Origin: CAYIHX01 sp964363305
Lineage (GTDB): Bacteria > Bdellovibrionota > UBA1018
Assembly: GCA_964363305.1 (NCBI GenBank)
Contig: CAYIHX010000016.1
Span: 8,577-72,576, forward strand
Length of the DNA: 64,000 nucleotides
Direction: 5' to 3'
In this document: positions 9,011 through 17,675 of the stretch, piece by piece
Position numbering within the stretch: the first letter of the stretch is position 1
Layout: the number at the start of each line of letters is the position of its first letter
Notes under the pieces: model-generated
What the model was told of the DNA's origin: nothing
The model's database searches: none
Seen by the model: the letters and a program-made list of their open reading frames with translations, nothing else
Translations under genes and position numbers: made by a program

Positions 9011-9516
9011 ATTTCAACGGAAGACCTGATGTCCCGATGCTGAAGGAGGTCAAACTTCTGCAAGTCTTTGACGATGCGGAACTCGCCGAACTCCTCACTC
9101 TGGGCACGCTCGGACAGTTCGAGGCGCATGGCAACATCGTCATCGAGGGCGAAATGACCTGGGGCCTCTACGTCATCCTCGATGGCCTGGTCGGCATCTT
9201 CAAAACCAACAAGCTGAGCGGTGACACCTTTGACATCGGCCAGATGCGTACCGGTCAATATTTCGGAGAAATGTCCCTGATCGACGAAAACCCGAGATCG
9301 GCGACCGTTCGTGCCCTCACTGAGACCTATCTCTTCAACATTCCCAAACAGAGCTTCATGGAGTTCCTGAGTCGCTCGCCTGACCGACGGCAGCGTTTTT
9401 ACGAAACCTGCATTCGTGATCTGGCGCACCGACTCAAGGAACTCAGCGACAATTTCATCGAAACCCAATACCAACTTTGGAAAACCGCGATGCAAAAGCG
9501 GTCGGAGGCGGCATAA
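9004..9516 (+). CDS. Stand-alone cyclic-nucleotide-binding domain protein
   Basis: A 170-residue protein whose ATG overlaps the stop of the FliF-FliG-like gene by 7 bases. It is a single CRP-type beta-roll with an intact phosphate-binding cassette (FGEMSLIDENPRSATVRA: the FGE, the PRSAT and the Arg that contacts the cyclic phosphate are all present). A C-terminal helix follows, but there is no DNA-binding helix-turn-helix and no transmembrane segment. Such proteins act as cAMP/cGMP-responsive subunits of a larger complex. Its position between rotor and stator genes, with overlapping reading frames, suggests that it gates or couples the motor in response to a nucleotide. Which nucleotide cannot be told from sequence. 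Confidence 0.85.
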   Translation: MVDFNGRPDVPMLKEVKLLQVFDDAELAELLTLGTLGQFEAHGNIVIEGEMTWGLYVILDGLVGIFKTNKLSGDTFDIGQMRTGQYFGEMSLIDENPRSATVRALTETYLFNIPKQSFMEFLSRSPDRRQRFYETCIRDLAHRLKELSDNFIETQYQLWKTAMQKRSEAA

Positions 9517-9517
9517 A

Positions 9518-10300
9518 ATGAATTTCTCTTCAATTATCGGAATTTCTATCGGAATCGCGGTCATGTACTTTGCCCTGACCAGTACGACGGACAACTTGAA
9601 ATTCTTCCTGGACGTCCACGGAATTTCAATCGTGCTCGGAGGCACCTTGGCCGCGGCGAGCATCAGTTTTCCGATCCTCAAAGTCCTTTCACTACTCAAA
9701 GTCTTCTTCCTACGCGTCCTCGGGGCGAACAAGGTCGATTATTTCGGTGTAATCAGCCAACTCATGGAGCTTAACAAGAAAGCAGCCAACGGACTAACGG
9801 GCATCAATGATTCCATCAGCACGATCAGGCATCCCTTCCTCAAGGAAGCCGTGACCCTCGTCGCATCAGGCGTTCTCACTGAAAAGGAAATCCGGCATGC
9901 TCTTGATCTCCGAATTCGAACGACCGAAGCCCGGTTTATGCACGAAGCCAACATGTTCCGCACCATAGGAAAGTTCCCCCCCGCGTTCGGACTTCTGGCG
10001 ACAACGCTCGGAATGATCGCGGTTTTGCAGAAACTCGGCCAACCAGACAGCCAGAAGCTCATCGGCCCAGCCATGTCGATTGGATTGATCGGAACCCTGT
10101 ACGGGATCGGCACCGCCAATTTAATATTTCTTCCCATCGCAGAAAATCTCACGGAAAGAACACAGGAAGAAATCAACCTGCGCAAACTGATCCTCGAAGG
10201 GGCCGTGATGCTCAAGCAGCAGGTCAATCCGATCGCGATGCGGGAGTCGCTCAACTCCTTCCTCCTACCTAAAGATCGAGTGATGCGAAAGGCCGCATAA
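9518..10300 (+). CDS. MotA-family stator proton-channel subunit
   Basis: A 260-residue protein. The ATG at 9518 lies one base after the preceding stop, with GGAGG about 9 bases upstream. It has four membrane segments in MotA arrangement: two near the N-terminus (about 3-20 and 33-52), a cytoplasmic loop with conserved helices (HPFLKEAVTLVASGVL, RHALDLRIRTTE), then the channel pair containing FPPAFGLLATTLGMI and GLIGTLYGIGTAN. The prolines and Gly-rich segments of MotA TM3/TM4 are kept. MotA5MotB2 units convert ion flow to rotation of FliG-type rotors. The 1-bp overlap with motB indicates translational coupling. Confidence 0.9.
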   Translation: MNFSSIIGISIGIAVMYFALTSTTDNLKFFLDVHGISIVLGGTLAAASISFPILKVLSLLKVFFLRVLGANKVDYFGVISQLMELNKKAANGLTGINDSISTIRHPFLKEAVTLVASGVLTEKEIRHALDLRIRTTEARFMHEANMFRTIGKFPPAFGLLATTLGMIAVLQKLGQPDSQKLIGPAMSIGLIGTLYGIGTANLIFLPIAENLTERTQEEINLRKLILEGAVMLKQQVNPIAMRESLNSFLLPKDRVMRKAA

Positions 10301-11085
10301 TGTCGATTTTTAAGAAGAAGAAACCACTTGAAGACCAAGACAGCGGGCCGCCGCCTGAGCATGCCAAACACGCGGCCGGGCACGACGACGAGTCGAACTG
10401 GCTCGTCTCCTACGCCGATATGATGACGCTCCTTTGCGGTTTTTTCATCATGCTCTTCTCGATGGCGAAGCTCGACGAGCCCAAGTACGAAAAGGTAAAA
10501 GAGTCGATCGCGAAAGAATTTGGGGGCGAATATAAATCGCCGACGGCTGATCTCGCGCGCTTCGTAACAGAGATTCTCCAAGAGGCCGGCGTGGAAAAAG
10601 AGATCTCCATCAAATCTGACCCCGGAGGGGTATCGATTACCTTCCAGTCGACGATCTTTTTCGACACTCTCAGCTCCGACATCCTCGTGGAGGGACAGCG
10701 TGTAATCGAAAAAGTGATCACAGCACTTTCCGAGCGGGAGCGGCTCAATCACGTCACCTACAAGGTTGTCATCGAAGGCCACACCGACTCACGCCCCGTG
10801 GTCTCAGGTGCCTACCCCACCAACTGGGAGCTCTCCGCCGCCCGGGCTTCACGGGTCGTGCGGCTCTTTCTCGAGCGGGGATTCTCGCCCAAGCAGATGG
10901 CCGCCATCGGTTACGCAGACACGTATCCCGAAAATGTTGAACGTTCCCCGGCGGGTGAATTTCAAGAAGCCGCAATGGCAAAAAATCGACGTGTGGTCGT
11001 GCGCATCCTCCAGCCGAAGACCGACTACATCCCCCTTCCTGACGTCACCACGGAAGAAATCCCCCCGGCACCTTCTGCCCATTGA
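10300..11085 (+). CDS. MotB-family stator subunit with OmpA-like peptidoglycan-binding domain
   Basis: A 261-residue protein with a short basic cytoplasmic N-terminus, one membrane helix starting WLVSYADMMTLL and a periplasmic OmpA/MotB domain. D40 in SYADMMTL is the conserved proton-binding aspartate of MotB. The peptidoglycan-binding signature is present (VIEGHTDSRPV, YPTNWELSAARASRVVRLFL, KNRRVVVRI). The C-terminal tail is proline-rich. The start overlaps motA by one base (TAATG). With MotA it should form an ion-driven stator anchored to the wall. Its natural partner here is the neighbouring FliG-like protein, not a complete flagellum. Confidence 0.92.
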   Translation: MSIFKKKKPLEDQDSGPPPEHAKHAAGHDDESNWLVSYADMMTLLCGFFIMLFSMAKLDEPKYEKVKESIAKEFGGEYKSPTADLARFVTEILQEAGVEKEISIKSDPGGVSITFQSTIFFDTLSSDILVEGQRVIEKVITALSERERLNHVTYKVVIEGHTDSRPVVSGAYPTNWELSAARASRVVRLFLERGFSPKQMAAIGYADTYPENVERSPAGEFQEAAMAKNRRVVVRILQPKTDYIPLPDVTTEEIPPAPSAH

Positions 11086-11136
11086 TTATGAAACCAGTTC
11101 TCCCGATCCTATAAGGGAGTAGGGAGAGGGAACGAC

Positions 11137-12009
11137 ATGCGTTGGAACTGTCCTCATTGCGGTATCGCACTCGCGGTCACAGACGAGAAGCTGAGTTCGA
11201 GTTGGACCTTCTCGCGCTGCTATAAATGCGGCGGCTTCGCGCTCGTTCGAAAAACCGACGTCAACCTCGTAAAAGTCGACCACGCTCCGATCGGAGAAAA
11301 GGTGATCCTTCCCGAGGGCAGCGAGACCCCGACCCTCAGTAGTACCGCGATGAAGAATCTCGCGGGTTTTGTCTCTAACGGAGGACAACCAAAGCCCACG
11401 ATTCTGCCTGCTCGGCGGCGACCCATTACCCCTAATAAGGCGACCACGCCGCCCCCTTTCCAAGGAAGAGCGATTCCGATGCTGCCTCCCCCGCTGCCCC
11501 GCGTGGATGACGAAAAAGGCATCGCTCAGAAAATTCTGCCACTCGCGATGGCGCTAATGAGCGTGGTAGCCATGAGTTCTGGCTTCTACCTATTCAAGCA
11601 GGGACAAAATCTTTACCGCCGAAGCGTCGAACCCCCTACGACCGCTAAGGTCGCGCAGGCGATCAAGCCAGTCGTCTCCGGTGAGCGACTGATCGAGATC
11701 GACCAAGTCCGAGCGTCGGCGCAAGCCGCGCCAACTCGAAGCGCGACTCCGGCCACCACTGCTACCCCAGAACAAGATCCGGCCCCCCTTCCTGGACTCG
11801 TCATCCGGCCGAGAAGCGCGATGGTCATGCTACGGAGCGGCCCTGGAACCAGCTATAAGGAGCTGGGCTATGCCAATCCCTCCTTGCAATACGTAGTCAT
11901 GGAATGGAAGGAGCGCTGGTTCAAAGTACTGATTCAAGACTCTCGGCAAACAGCCTGGGTGAGAAATGACCTAGTCACCCTCACTCCCATCACCGCAGCG
12001 AATGACTAA
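11137..12009 (+). CDS. Zinc-ribbon / transmembrane / bacterial SH3 protein
   Basis: A 290-residue protein behind a GGGAGAGGG ribosome-binding region. The N-terminus is a small zinc ribbon (CPHC at 5-8 and CYKC about 25 residues later) of the kind found at the start of many membrane proteins in deltaproteobacterial lineages. A low-complexity basic/proline stretch leads to one membrane helix (around residue 130-150). An Ala/Thr-rich linker follows, then a C-terminal SH3b domain (MVMLRSGPGTSYKELG, ERWFKVLI, TAWVRNDLVTL) that probably contacts peptidoglycan. It lies 50 bases after motB in the same direction and is plausibly the last gene of the motor-like operon. Function is unknown. Confidence 0.8.
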   Translation: MRWNCPHCGIALAVTDEKLSSSWTFSRCYKCGGFALVRKTDVNLVKVDHAPIGEKVILPEGSETPTLSSTAMKNLAGFVSNGGQPKPTILPARRRPITPNKATTPPPFQGRAIPMLPPPLPRVDDEKGIAQKILPLAMALMSVVAMSSGFYLFKQGQNLYRRSVEPPTTAKVAQAIKPVVSGERLIEIDQVRASAQAAPTRSATPATTATPEQDPAPLPGLVIRPRSAMVMLRSGPGTSYKELGYANPSLQYVVMEWKERWFKVLIQDSRQTAWVRNDLVTLTPITAAND

Positions 12010-12620
12010 ACCGACTTGACCTTCCGACGCGAGATGTACCATTTCAGAATGAGCAACAGCACCAATCCGATCGCCACGAACAGAATCCCGTATTCGAGCC
12101 GGCGGATGAATCGAACGACGGCATCAAACTCATCGCCAAAAAAATAAACCGCTCCCACAATGGTCGGGACACTCAAGAGAGCAGCGCTGCCATCACACAG
12201 AAAAAATGTTCGAAACGGGATATGAAGCGTCCCGGCCGAGAAAAAAATCGGCGCTCTAAAGCCCGGCATAAAACGCGCGAAAAAGAGGAGGATATTTCCA
12301 CGCTGGTGAAATTTCGCCTGGACGATCGTGAGCCGCTCCTCCGACAAGAACCGCCTGAAGAACCACACCTTCGTCAGCTTCCGTCCGTAGGTGGATCCTA
12401 GATAGAAAATAAAACAATCACCAACCAAGACACCGAGAAAGCAAACTAAAATCATCCAGCCGAGATCCGTGGCGCCGTAGTAAGACATCAGCCCGCCGAT
12501 AGCGAGCGTCACATCCTCCGGAATGGGCAATCCCAACCCACACGCTAACAGCACAGCAAAGACAAGAAAGTAAGGCCCTGGCCCACTCAACGTGAGAAGA
12601 AAATCGACGAAAAAATCCAC
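12006..12620 (-). CDS. DedA-family membrane protein
   Basis: A 204-residue polytopic membrane protein. The DedA signatures are present: the re-entrant motif GLPIPEDVTLAIGG near the N-terminus, the GDCFIFYLGSTYGR segment, and FARFMPGFRAPIFFSAG, whose arginines are essential in E. coli homologues. DedA proteins affect membrane lipid distribution (undecaprenyl phosphate or phospholipid flipping) and proton-motive-force homeostasis. It ends convergently with the SH3 gene, overlapping by 4 bases, and follows xerC on the same strand by about 48 bases. Family call is firm; substrate unknown. Confidence 0.92.
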   Translation of the reverse strand: MDFFVDFLLTLSGPGPYFLVFAVLLACGLGLPIPEDVTLAIGGLMSYYGATDLGWMILVCFLGVLVGDCFIFYLGSTYGRKLTKVWFFRRFLSEERLTIVQAKFHQRGNILLFFARFMPGFRAPIFFSAGTLHIPFRTFFLCDGSAALLSVPTIVGAVYFFGDEFDAVVRFIRRLEYGILFVAIGLVLLLILKWYISRRKVKSV

Positions 12621-12667
12621 GGACCTGAGCCTATCAAAGACCGCCCTCTCGAACCACCGTCGATTTA

Positions 12668-13561
12668 TCAGTTCTTTTTTTGGAGCGGATGCGCGCTGCG
12701 GTATTCATCCAGCAAAGCCCCGAGATCCACATGGGTGTATTTCTGGGTCGTCGATAAACGTGAATGCCCTAAAAGCTCCTGAATAACTCGGAGATCGGCC
12801 CCGGCAGCCAGAAGATGAGTCGCGAAACTATGCCTCAGTCCGTGGGGGGAAATACTCTGCGTCGCGGCGATCCGTACCAGATGCTTCGCCACCATGCGGG
12901 CCACACTTCGTGCAGAGATGCGCCCCCCGCGATAGTTCAGAAACAAGGCCTGAGTCGGCCCTGCCAGAGCCACATCCTCCGAATAAAGCATCAAACTTTC
13001 TCGAAGCGCCTCTCCGAGCGGAAGCATTCTTTCTTTTGAGCCTTTCCCAAGCACCCGCAGCCAGCCATTTGAAAGATCAATGTCACTGCGGTTCAATGAC
13101 ACCACCTCACTCACTCGGAGTCCGGCCCCATACATCAGCTCCAGGAGAGCCCGATCTCGGCGGCCGAGGCTTCGGGACAGATCTGGCGCCTCCACCAATT
13201 CCCTCATGTCCTCTATTTTTAGAAAACGCGGCAGTTTTCTACTCGGACGAGGAGAGGGAACCAAGCTCCCGATGTCTCGAGTAATCCAACCCTGTACCCT
13301 CAGGTACTTGAGGAATGAGCGAATCGCCGCTAATCGCCGACAAAGGGAACTCCGGTCGTGCGTCTGGTAGAGCCCGCTCAGATAGCTCCTCAGATGGGCT
13401 GGCTTAAGAGATACGGAAAGCCCCATAGACGTCTCAAGTCCTTGTTTTTTAAGGACAAGAATCCAATGACTCAAATCCGAACGATACGCCCGCACCGTGT
13501 GCGGGCTCGATCCCCGGCGTTCTTCCAGATTTCTCAAAAAGAGATCAAGCGCTTCAGGCAA
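12668..13561 (-). CDS. xerC: Tyrosine recombinase XerC/XerD type
   Basis: A protein of about 297 residues with the Xer N-terminal SAM-like domain (LFLRNLEERRGSSPHTVRAY) and the full catalytic set: Arg in YGAGLRVSEVVSL, Lys in GKGSKERMLPLG, HGLRHSFATHLL, LLGHSRLSTTQKYTHVDL with the Tyr nucleophile. Length and lack of extra domains fit the housekeeping dif recombinase that resolves chromosome dimers, not a phage integrase. I place the start at the TTG at 13561 because GAGGAG lies 5 bases before it. An ATG at 13594 is in frame but has no good ribosome-binding site and overlaps the trmFO start. XerC versus XerD cannot be settled here. Confidence 0.9.
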   Translation of the reverse strand: MPEALDLFLRNLEERRGSSPHTVRAYRSDLSHWILVLKKQGLETSMGLSVSLKPAHLRSYLSGLYQTHDRSSLCRRLAAIRSFLKYLRVQGWITRDIGSLVPSPRPSRKLPRFLKIEDMRELVEAPDLSRSLGRRDRALLELMYGAGLRVSEVVSLNRSDIDLSNGWLRVLGKGSKERMLPLGEALRESLMLYSEDVALAGPTQALFLNYRGGRISARSVARMVAKHLVRIAATQSISPHGLRHSFATHLLAAGADLRVIQELLGHSRLSTTQKYTHVDLGALLDEYRSAHPLQKKN

Positions 13562-13592
13562 ACTCACTCCTCGTATGATAAAGCCAAGCCCC

Positions 13593-14936
13593 ATGCCGAA
13601 GCTAACGCCTTCTTCCCAATTTCCCACGGTCCACATTGTCGGTGCGGGCCTTGCCGGCAGCGAAGCGGCTTACTTCTTGGCCGAACGAGGTGTCCCGGTC
13701 CTGCTGCATGAAATGCGCCCTGCCCGCATGACCGAAGCCCACAAAACAGACCGGTGCGCGGAACTGGTTTGCAGCAATTCATTCAAATCGAAGATCACCC
13801 ACTCGGCGCCAGGAATGCTTAAGTCTGAAATGAGGGAACTCAACTCCCTTGTTCTCTCCACGGCGGAGAAAACCGCAGTCCCTGGTGGAGATGCTCTTGC
13901 CGTCGACCGGGATATTTTTTCTGCTCTCATCACCAAAACCCTTTTGGAACATCCACTCATCGACCGCTCCACAGGAGAGATCAGTGCGCCCATTTCAGGC
14001 GCCATTACGCTTTTTGCCACCGGCCCGCTCACCTCGGACTCGCTGAGTGCGTGGCTGGCAAAAGCCACAGATCACTCTGACCTTTATTTTTACGATGCGA
14101 TCGCGCCGATCATCGATGCCTCAAGCATCGACCCTGAGCATTCTTTTATCGCCAACCGTTACGGAAAGGGGGGAGAGGAGGCGTACATCAACTGTCCCAT
14201 GAACGAGGAGGAATACGGAGCCTTCATCGACGCGCTTGCTACCGCCGAAAAAGTTCCTCCCAAAAACTTTGAAAAGGCGATTTATTTTCAAGGCTGCCAA
14301 CCCATTGAAGCGATTGCGGCCACCGGACGAGAAAGTCTCCGCTTTGGCCCCATGAAGCCAGTCGGACTGACTGACCCCCGCGAAGGCAAGCGTCCTTTCG
14401 CGGCGGTGCAGCTTCGGCCGGAGAACCAGTCAAAAACGGCCTACAACATGGTCGGCTTTCAGACCAAGCTAAAGTATGGTGAACAGGCGCGCGTACTCAG
14501 GCTCATCCCCGCCCTTAGAAAGGCTGAATTTCTACGGATGGGATCCATCCACAGAAATACCTATGTGAACGGACCGAGGGTTCTGCGTGCTGATCTTTCG
14601 CTCAAGGGGCACCCCGCAGTCTACCTGGCCGGCCAAATCACCGGCGTCGAAGGGTACCTCGAATCCTCCGCGTGCGGACTCCTCGCGGCGCAATTCATCT
14701 GGCAACGGCTCCAAGGGAAAGCCCACGACGCTCCGCCAGCGAATACGGCTCTTGGCGCGTTACTTCGCCACATCACGGCGAGCGACCCGGAAAAATACCA
14801 GCCCATGAATGCATGCTTCGCCCTCATTGACCCTACGTATTTTGAGGGAGTCGCTGGATTGCCGCGCGACGAAGCCAGAAAAATGATGGCTGAGCAGGCC
14901 ATTCTTCGGTTCCGCGACTGGATGAATTCCGCGTGA
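13593..14936 (+). CDS. trmFO: FAD/folate-dependent tRNA m5U54 methyltransferase TrmFO
   Basis: A 447-residue flavoprotein. The N-terminal dinucleotide motif GAGLAGSEAAYFLAERG, the RPARMTEAHKTD and CAELVCSNSFKS segments, PGGDALAVDRDIF, YINCPMNEEEY and GQITGVEGYLESSA all match TrmFO, which methylates U54 of tRNA using methylene-tetrahydrofolate. Possible starts are the ATGs at 13575 and 13593; neither has a clear ribosome-binding site. It is divergent from xerC with essentially no gap, and its stop overlaps the GTG start of the EamA gene (GTGA), so the pair is translationally coupled. TrmFO replaces SAM-dependent TrmA in many non-gamma bacteria. Confidence 0.95.
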   Translation: MPKLTPSSQFPTVHIVGAGLAGSEAAYFLAERGVPVLLHEMRPARMTEAHKTDRCAELVCSNSFKSKITHSAPGMLKSEMRELNSLVLSTAEKTAVPGGDALAVDRDIFSALITKTLLEHPLIDRSTGEISAPISGAITLFATGPLTSDSLSAWLAKATDHSDLYFYDAIAPIIDASSIDPEHSFIANRYGKGGEEAYINCPMNEEEYGAFIDALATAEKVPPKNFEKAIYFQGCQPIEAIAATGRESLRFGPMKPVGLTDPREGKRPFAAVQLRPENQSKTAYNMVGFQTKLKYGEQARVLRLIPALRKAEFLRMGSIHRNTYVNGPRVLRADLSLKGHPAVYLAGQITGVEGYLESSACGLLAAQFIWQRLQGKAHDAPPANTALGALLRHITASDPEKYQPMNACFALIDPTYFEGVAGLPRDEARKMMAEQAILRFRDWMNSA

Positions 14937-15853
14937 AGAGGGCACCTCGCAGCTGGGGTCCTGGCTTCATCGCGCTCGCCGCGTTTCTCTGGGCGACCGA
15001 TGCGCTTTTTCGCATGCCAGCGCTCGATCATTTTACACCCACGGCCATCGTGTTCATCGAACACCTCCTCGCCGTCATCGCAATGACCCCGTTCATCCTT
15101 TACCGTCATCGCGCAAAGACCTTTGACCTCACTCGCTCCGAATGGATCTCGGCCATTTGGGTCGGCCTGCTCGGCTCAGGAGTCGCCACGCTGCTCTTTA
15201 CGACCAGCTTCCAAACCCTGAACCCTTCCATCGCAATTCTCCTTCAAAAAATTCAACCCATCCTTGTTATTTTCCTCGCCGTCCTCTTCCTGAAAGAAAC
15301 CATCACGATCGAGTTTATTTTCTGGGGCGCGCTTGCGATCGCCTCGGCCACCGCCTTAGGTTTCTCTGCCACCTCTTCTGACCTCCCCGCTTCCTCCACT
15401 TCTACCATGGGCGTTTTTTATAGTCTGGGAGCGGCATTCATCTGGGCCGTCTCGACCGTCGCAGGCAAGGTCCTTCTCAAACGTCACAGCGCCCCGCTCG
15501 CGACCTTTTGGCGCTTCGTCTTTGGCCTGCTTGGACTTTCAGTACTCGTCCTACTGGAAAGCTCCCCCTGGCTTCCTTCTCTGGGAGCAACAAACGTTTT
15601 TCTCGGCCTCTTGTATATCAGCCTTATTCCCGGGTTAGCCGCGATGCTCGCCTACTACGCGGGCCTGGATCGGACCCCAGCCTCGACCGTCACGATCATC
15701 GAGCTACTGTTCCCGATCTGTGCTGTCTTGCTCAACACGCTTTTCCTCGGAACCAGCTTAAATATCACTCAAACTCTGTCAGGGGCGCTGCTGCTGATCA
15801 GCGTTACCCTGGGTACTCGGGGGAATCTGAAACCCAATCCCCGCTCGCACTGA
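14933..15853 (+). CDS. EamA/DMT-family transporter
   Basis: A 306-residue integral membrane protein of about ten helices arranged as two EamA repeats (first ending FLKETITIEFIFWGALAIASA, second with AFIWAVSTVAGKVLLKR and LLFPICAVLLNTLFLG). These carriers usually export amino acids or other small metabolites; the substrate cannot be inferred. The GTG start overlaps the trmFO stop. Its last 75 bases overlap the 3' end of the convergent FecR gene, a long overlap, although both ends look genuine. Confidence 0.88.
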   Translation: MKRAPRSWGPGFIALAAFLWATDALFRMPALDHFTPTAIVFIEHLLAVIAMTPFILYRHRAKTFDLTRSEWISAIWVGLLGSGVATLLFTTSFQTLNPSIAILLQKIQPILVIFLAVLFLKETITIEFIFWGALAIASATALGFSATSSDLPASSTSTMGVFYSLGAAFIWAVSTVAGKVLLKRHSAPLATFWRFVFGLLGLSVLVLLESSPWLPSLGATNVFLGLLYISLIPGLAAMLAYYAGLDRTPASTVTIIELLFPICAVLLNTLFLGTSLNITQTLSGALLLISVTLGTRGNLKPNPRSH

Positions 15854-17005
15854 AAAAAAAGCCCGAGGTCCGGCCCCCCCTCCGTCCTGCGGATAGAGAC
15901 TCGCCCCGACGAAGATGCGCTCAAAAAAACCATCAGAATTCAGCAAAATTCCAGCATTCGCCATTAATAAGGCAGAAGTCTTTCCATGAGCCCACCAGGT
16001 CTCGATCCCTCCGCCTGCCTCAGCGAAAATAAAATCAAATAAATGAACCGCAGGTAGCAGCGCCAACTGCGTCGTAGGAAATATTTTTCCATCCGTCTGA
16101 CTTTTCAGAAAGGCGCCGCCCAAATGCGCGCGCACATGCAAGAGCGACCACAAGACTCTCATCGACGGATTCCAACTGAGGTGACCGGTCAAAAACGGAT
16201 CTCGGAATTGGGCCCCCTTCAGCTCGGTCTGGACGTAGGCGCTCGCGCTGAACAACCAGGGGCGAAAAGTTCTGCCGTAATTTTTCGCTGGTGTCCGCGC
16301 GACTGCCTCTTGCGCGGCTACCAGCGTTTGCGGCCGGGCATCCGGATCGCTCCGAACCATCGCCATCACTTCCGGCTGCTGATACTCGAATTCCTTCAGG
16401 TATTTATCCTTATTAAACTTCTTCACCGCATCGATCTTATCCCCATCCGCGGAGACCGATTGCCCTTCACGAATCTTTACCGAATTGCCGGCAAGCAGGC
16501 TTGCGTCATCTTTCGCGACTTCCACGAGTCCTTCCAAGGTGTGGACTTCCGCAGTATTCAACCCTTCGGCCGCTTGAAAGACGAAATCCGTGCCACGCAC
16601 GCCCATGACGGCCGCCCTGCTTCTCACCGCAAAGCGTGGGGGGCCGGAAGGGTATGCACCTTTCGGCTTAGGCACCATGCCGCGGACCTGGCCGTATGAA
16701 ATCTCGTTCCACTGAGTCTCTCCGTTGTTTTTACCGAGCACGACGTCAGTGCCCCGACCCAGAAAAAGCTTCGATCCGTCGACGTATTTTATGACTGCGG
16801 AAGTATGGGGACCCGTTCGAAGGTGGTCCCCCACGTCAAGACGAGTCCCTCTCTCTGCCGTGGCGTTCTTTCCGTCGGATTTGATGACGACGATGACATG
16901 GTCACCCTCGACCGAAAGCACGATCGGACCGCCTTGCTGCGGTTCCGTTGCCGCCCAGGCCGAAACCACGCCAAAAAAGACCAAAGTTACAATACTGGTT
17001 CGCAT
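15779..17005 (-). CDS. FecR-domain protein with C-terminal outer-membrane-like region
   Basis: 408 residues from the ATG at 17005, which begins a signal peptide ending SAWAA; an ATG at 17023 adds six residues. The N-terminal half is a FecR/PASTA-like periplasmic domain (RLDVGDHLRTGPHTSAVIKY, GSKLFLGRGTDVVL, VRSRAAVMGVRGTDF, EVHTLEGLVEV), a pattern found in FecR and in many stand-alone Bdellovibrionota proteins. After a linker, the last 160 residues look like a small beta-barrel (GGAFLKSQTDGKIF, LLPAVHLFDFIFAEAG, FFSVRAGIGFQI). No sigma factor is adjacent, so classical FecIR signalling is not indicated. The stop lies inside the convergent EamA gene. Confidence 0.75.
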   Translation of the reverse strand: MRTSIVTLVFFGVVSAWAATEPQQGGPIVLSVEGDHVIVVIKSDGKNATAERGTRLDVGDHLRTGPHTSAVIKYVDGSKLFLGRGTDVVLGKNNGETQWNEISYGQVRGMVPKPKGAYPSGPPRFAVRSRAAVMGVRGTDFVFQAAEGLNTAEVHTLEGLVEVAKDDASLLAGNSVKIREGQSVSADGDKIDAVKKFNKDKYLKEFEYQQPEVMAMVRSDPDARPQTLVAAQEAVARTPAKNYGRTFRPWLFSASAYVQTELKGAQFRDPFLTGHLSWNPSMRVLWSLLHVRAHLGGAFLKSQTDGKIFPTTQLALLPAVHLFDFIFAEAGGGIETWWAHGKTSALLMANAGILLNSDGFFERIFVGASLYPQDGGGAGPRAFFSVRAGIGFQIPPSTQGNADQQQRP

Positions 17006-17088
17006 TCCATCGCGTTGACTCACGCCTCGAGCGTATTCGAAATCTTTCCCTTTGAAAACAACAGGCTTTCGTCATTAGACTCGGAGTC

Positions 17089-17661
17089 ATGAAATACAAA
17101 CGACGCATATTTCTGATCGACAAACCTTTCCAGCTCCGGTTCTCGATCTACACGGTCACCTGGGTTGCGGCACTCGGGATTGCCTATCCTCTGATTATTC
17201 AGAATATGGTCGACGCCCTCATCAAGGTGATGCGCGTCACCGTCGATGGTCCGGGCCTCACACAGCTCCTGGAGCTAAAAAAACAAGTCACGCAGCAGCT
17301 CATTATTAGCCAAATCGGTGCGGTTATCGTCATTTTTGTCATCAGCATCTTTGTGTCTCATCGAATCGCCGGGCCCATCTACAAAATGAGAAAATTTTTC
17401 AGCGACCTCGCGAAAGGCGATTTCAGTCAATCTCTCCACTTCCGAAAGACTGACTACTTTCAGAACCTGGCCCAGGACTACAACTCCATGGTAAGTGGCC
17501 TTCGTGCCCACTATACTAAAAACTTTGACGCCGCCCACGCTGCACTCGCCCGTCTGGAGGCATGCGCGCCACGAGCGGGCGAAGCTCGCAAAGAAGTGGA
17601 CGAAGCCATTTCTCTTCTACGCGAGATCCGCGAGCGGTCCGAAAAACGCACCGCACAATAG
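17089..17661 (+). CDS. Membrane protein with HAMP domain, no output domain
   Basis: 190 residues: a basic N-terminus, a first membrane helix (about 19-38), a periplasmic loop of about 45 residues, a second membrane helix (about 75-95) and then a HAMP-like linker (SHRIAGPIYKMRKFFSDLAKGDFSQSLHFRKTDYFQNLAQDYNSM, given here as adjoining landmarks IAGPIYKM, LAKGDF and FQNLAQDYN), ending in a coiled-coil-like helix. HAMP normally relays signals to kinase, cyclase or chemotaxis domains; none follows here. Similar short HAMP proteins exist in deltaproteobacterial lineages without known function. It is followed by the lytic transglycosylase gene after 14 bases. Confidence 0.7.
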   Translation: MKYKRRIFLIDKPFQLRFSIYTVTWVAALGIAYPLIIQNMVDALIKVMRVTVDGPGLTQLLELKKQVTQQLIISQIGAVIVIFVISIFVSHRIAGPIYKMRKFFSDLAKGDFSQSLHFRKTDYFQNLAQDYNSMVSGLRAHYTKNFDAAHAALARLEACAPRAGEARKEVDEAISLLREIRERSEKRTAQ

Positions 17662-17675
17662 CCCACCCAGTCGTC

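Noticed and set aside
8812..10782. Two long minus-strand frames (about 306 and 347 codons) opposite the motor genes
   Set aside because: Antisense to the FliG-like, cNMP and MotAB genes, whose motifs are unambiguous.
4617..12009. Interpretation as an ordinary flagellar operon
   Set aside because: No FliM, FliN, FliE, rod, hook, export or filament genes, and the FliG domain is fused to an exported membrane-anchored part.
12668..13561. Phage integrase and mobile-element boundary
   Set aside because: Length and motifs are those of the housekeeping Xer recombinase; no att-like repeats or phage genes beside it.
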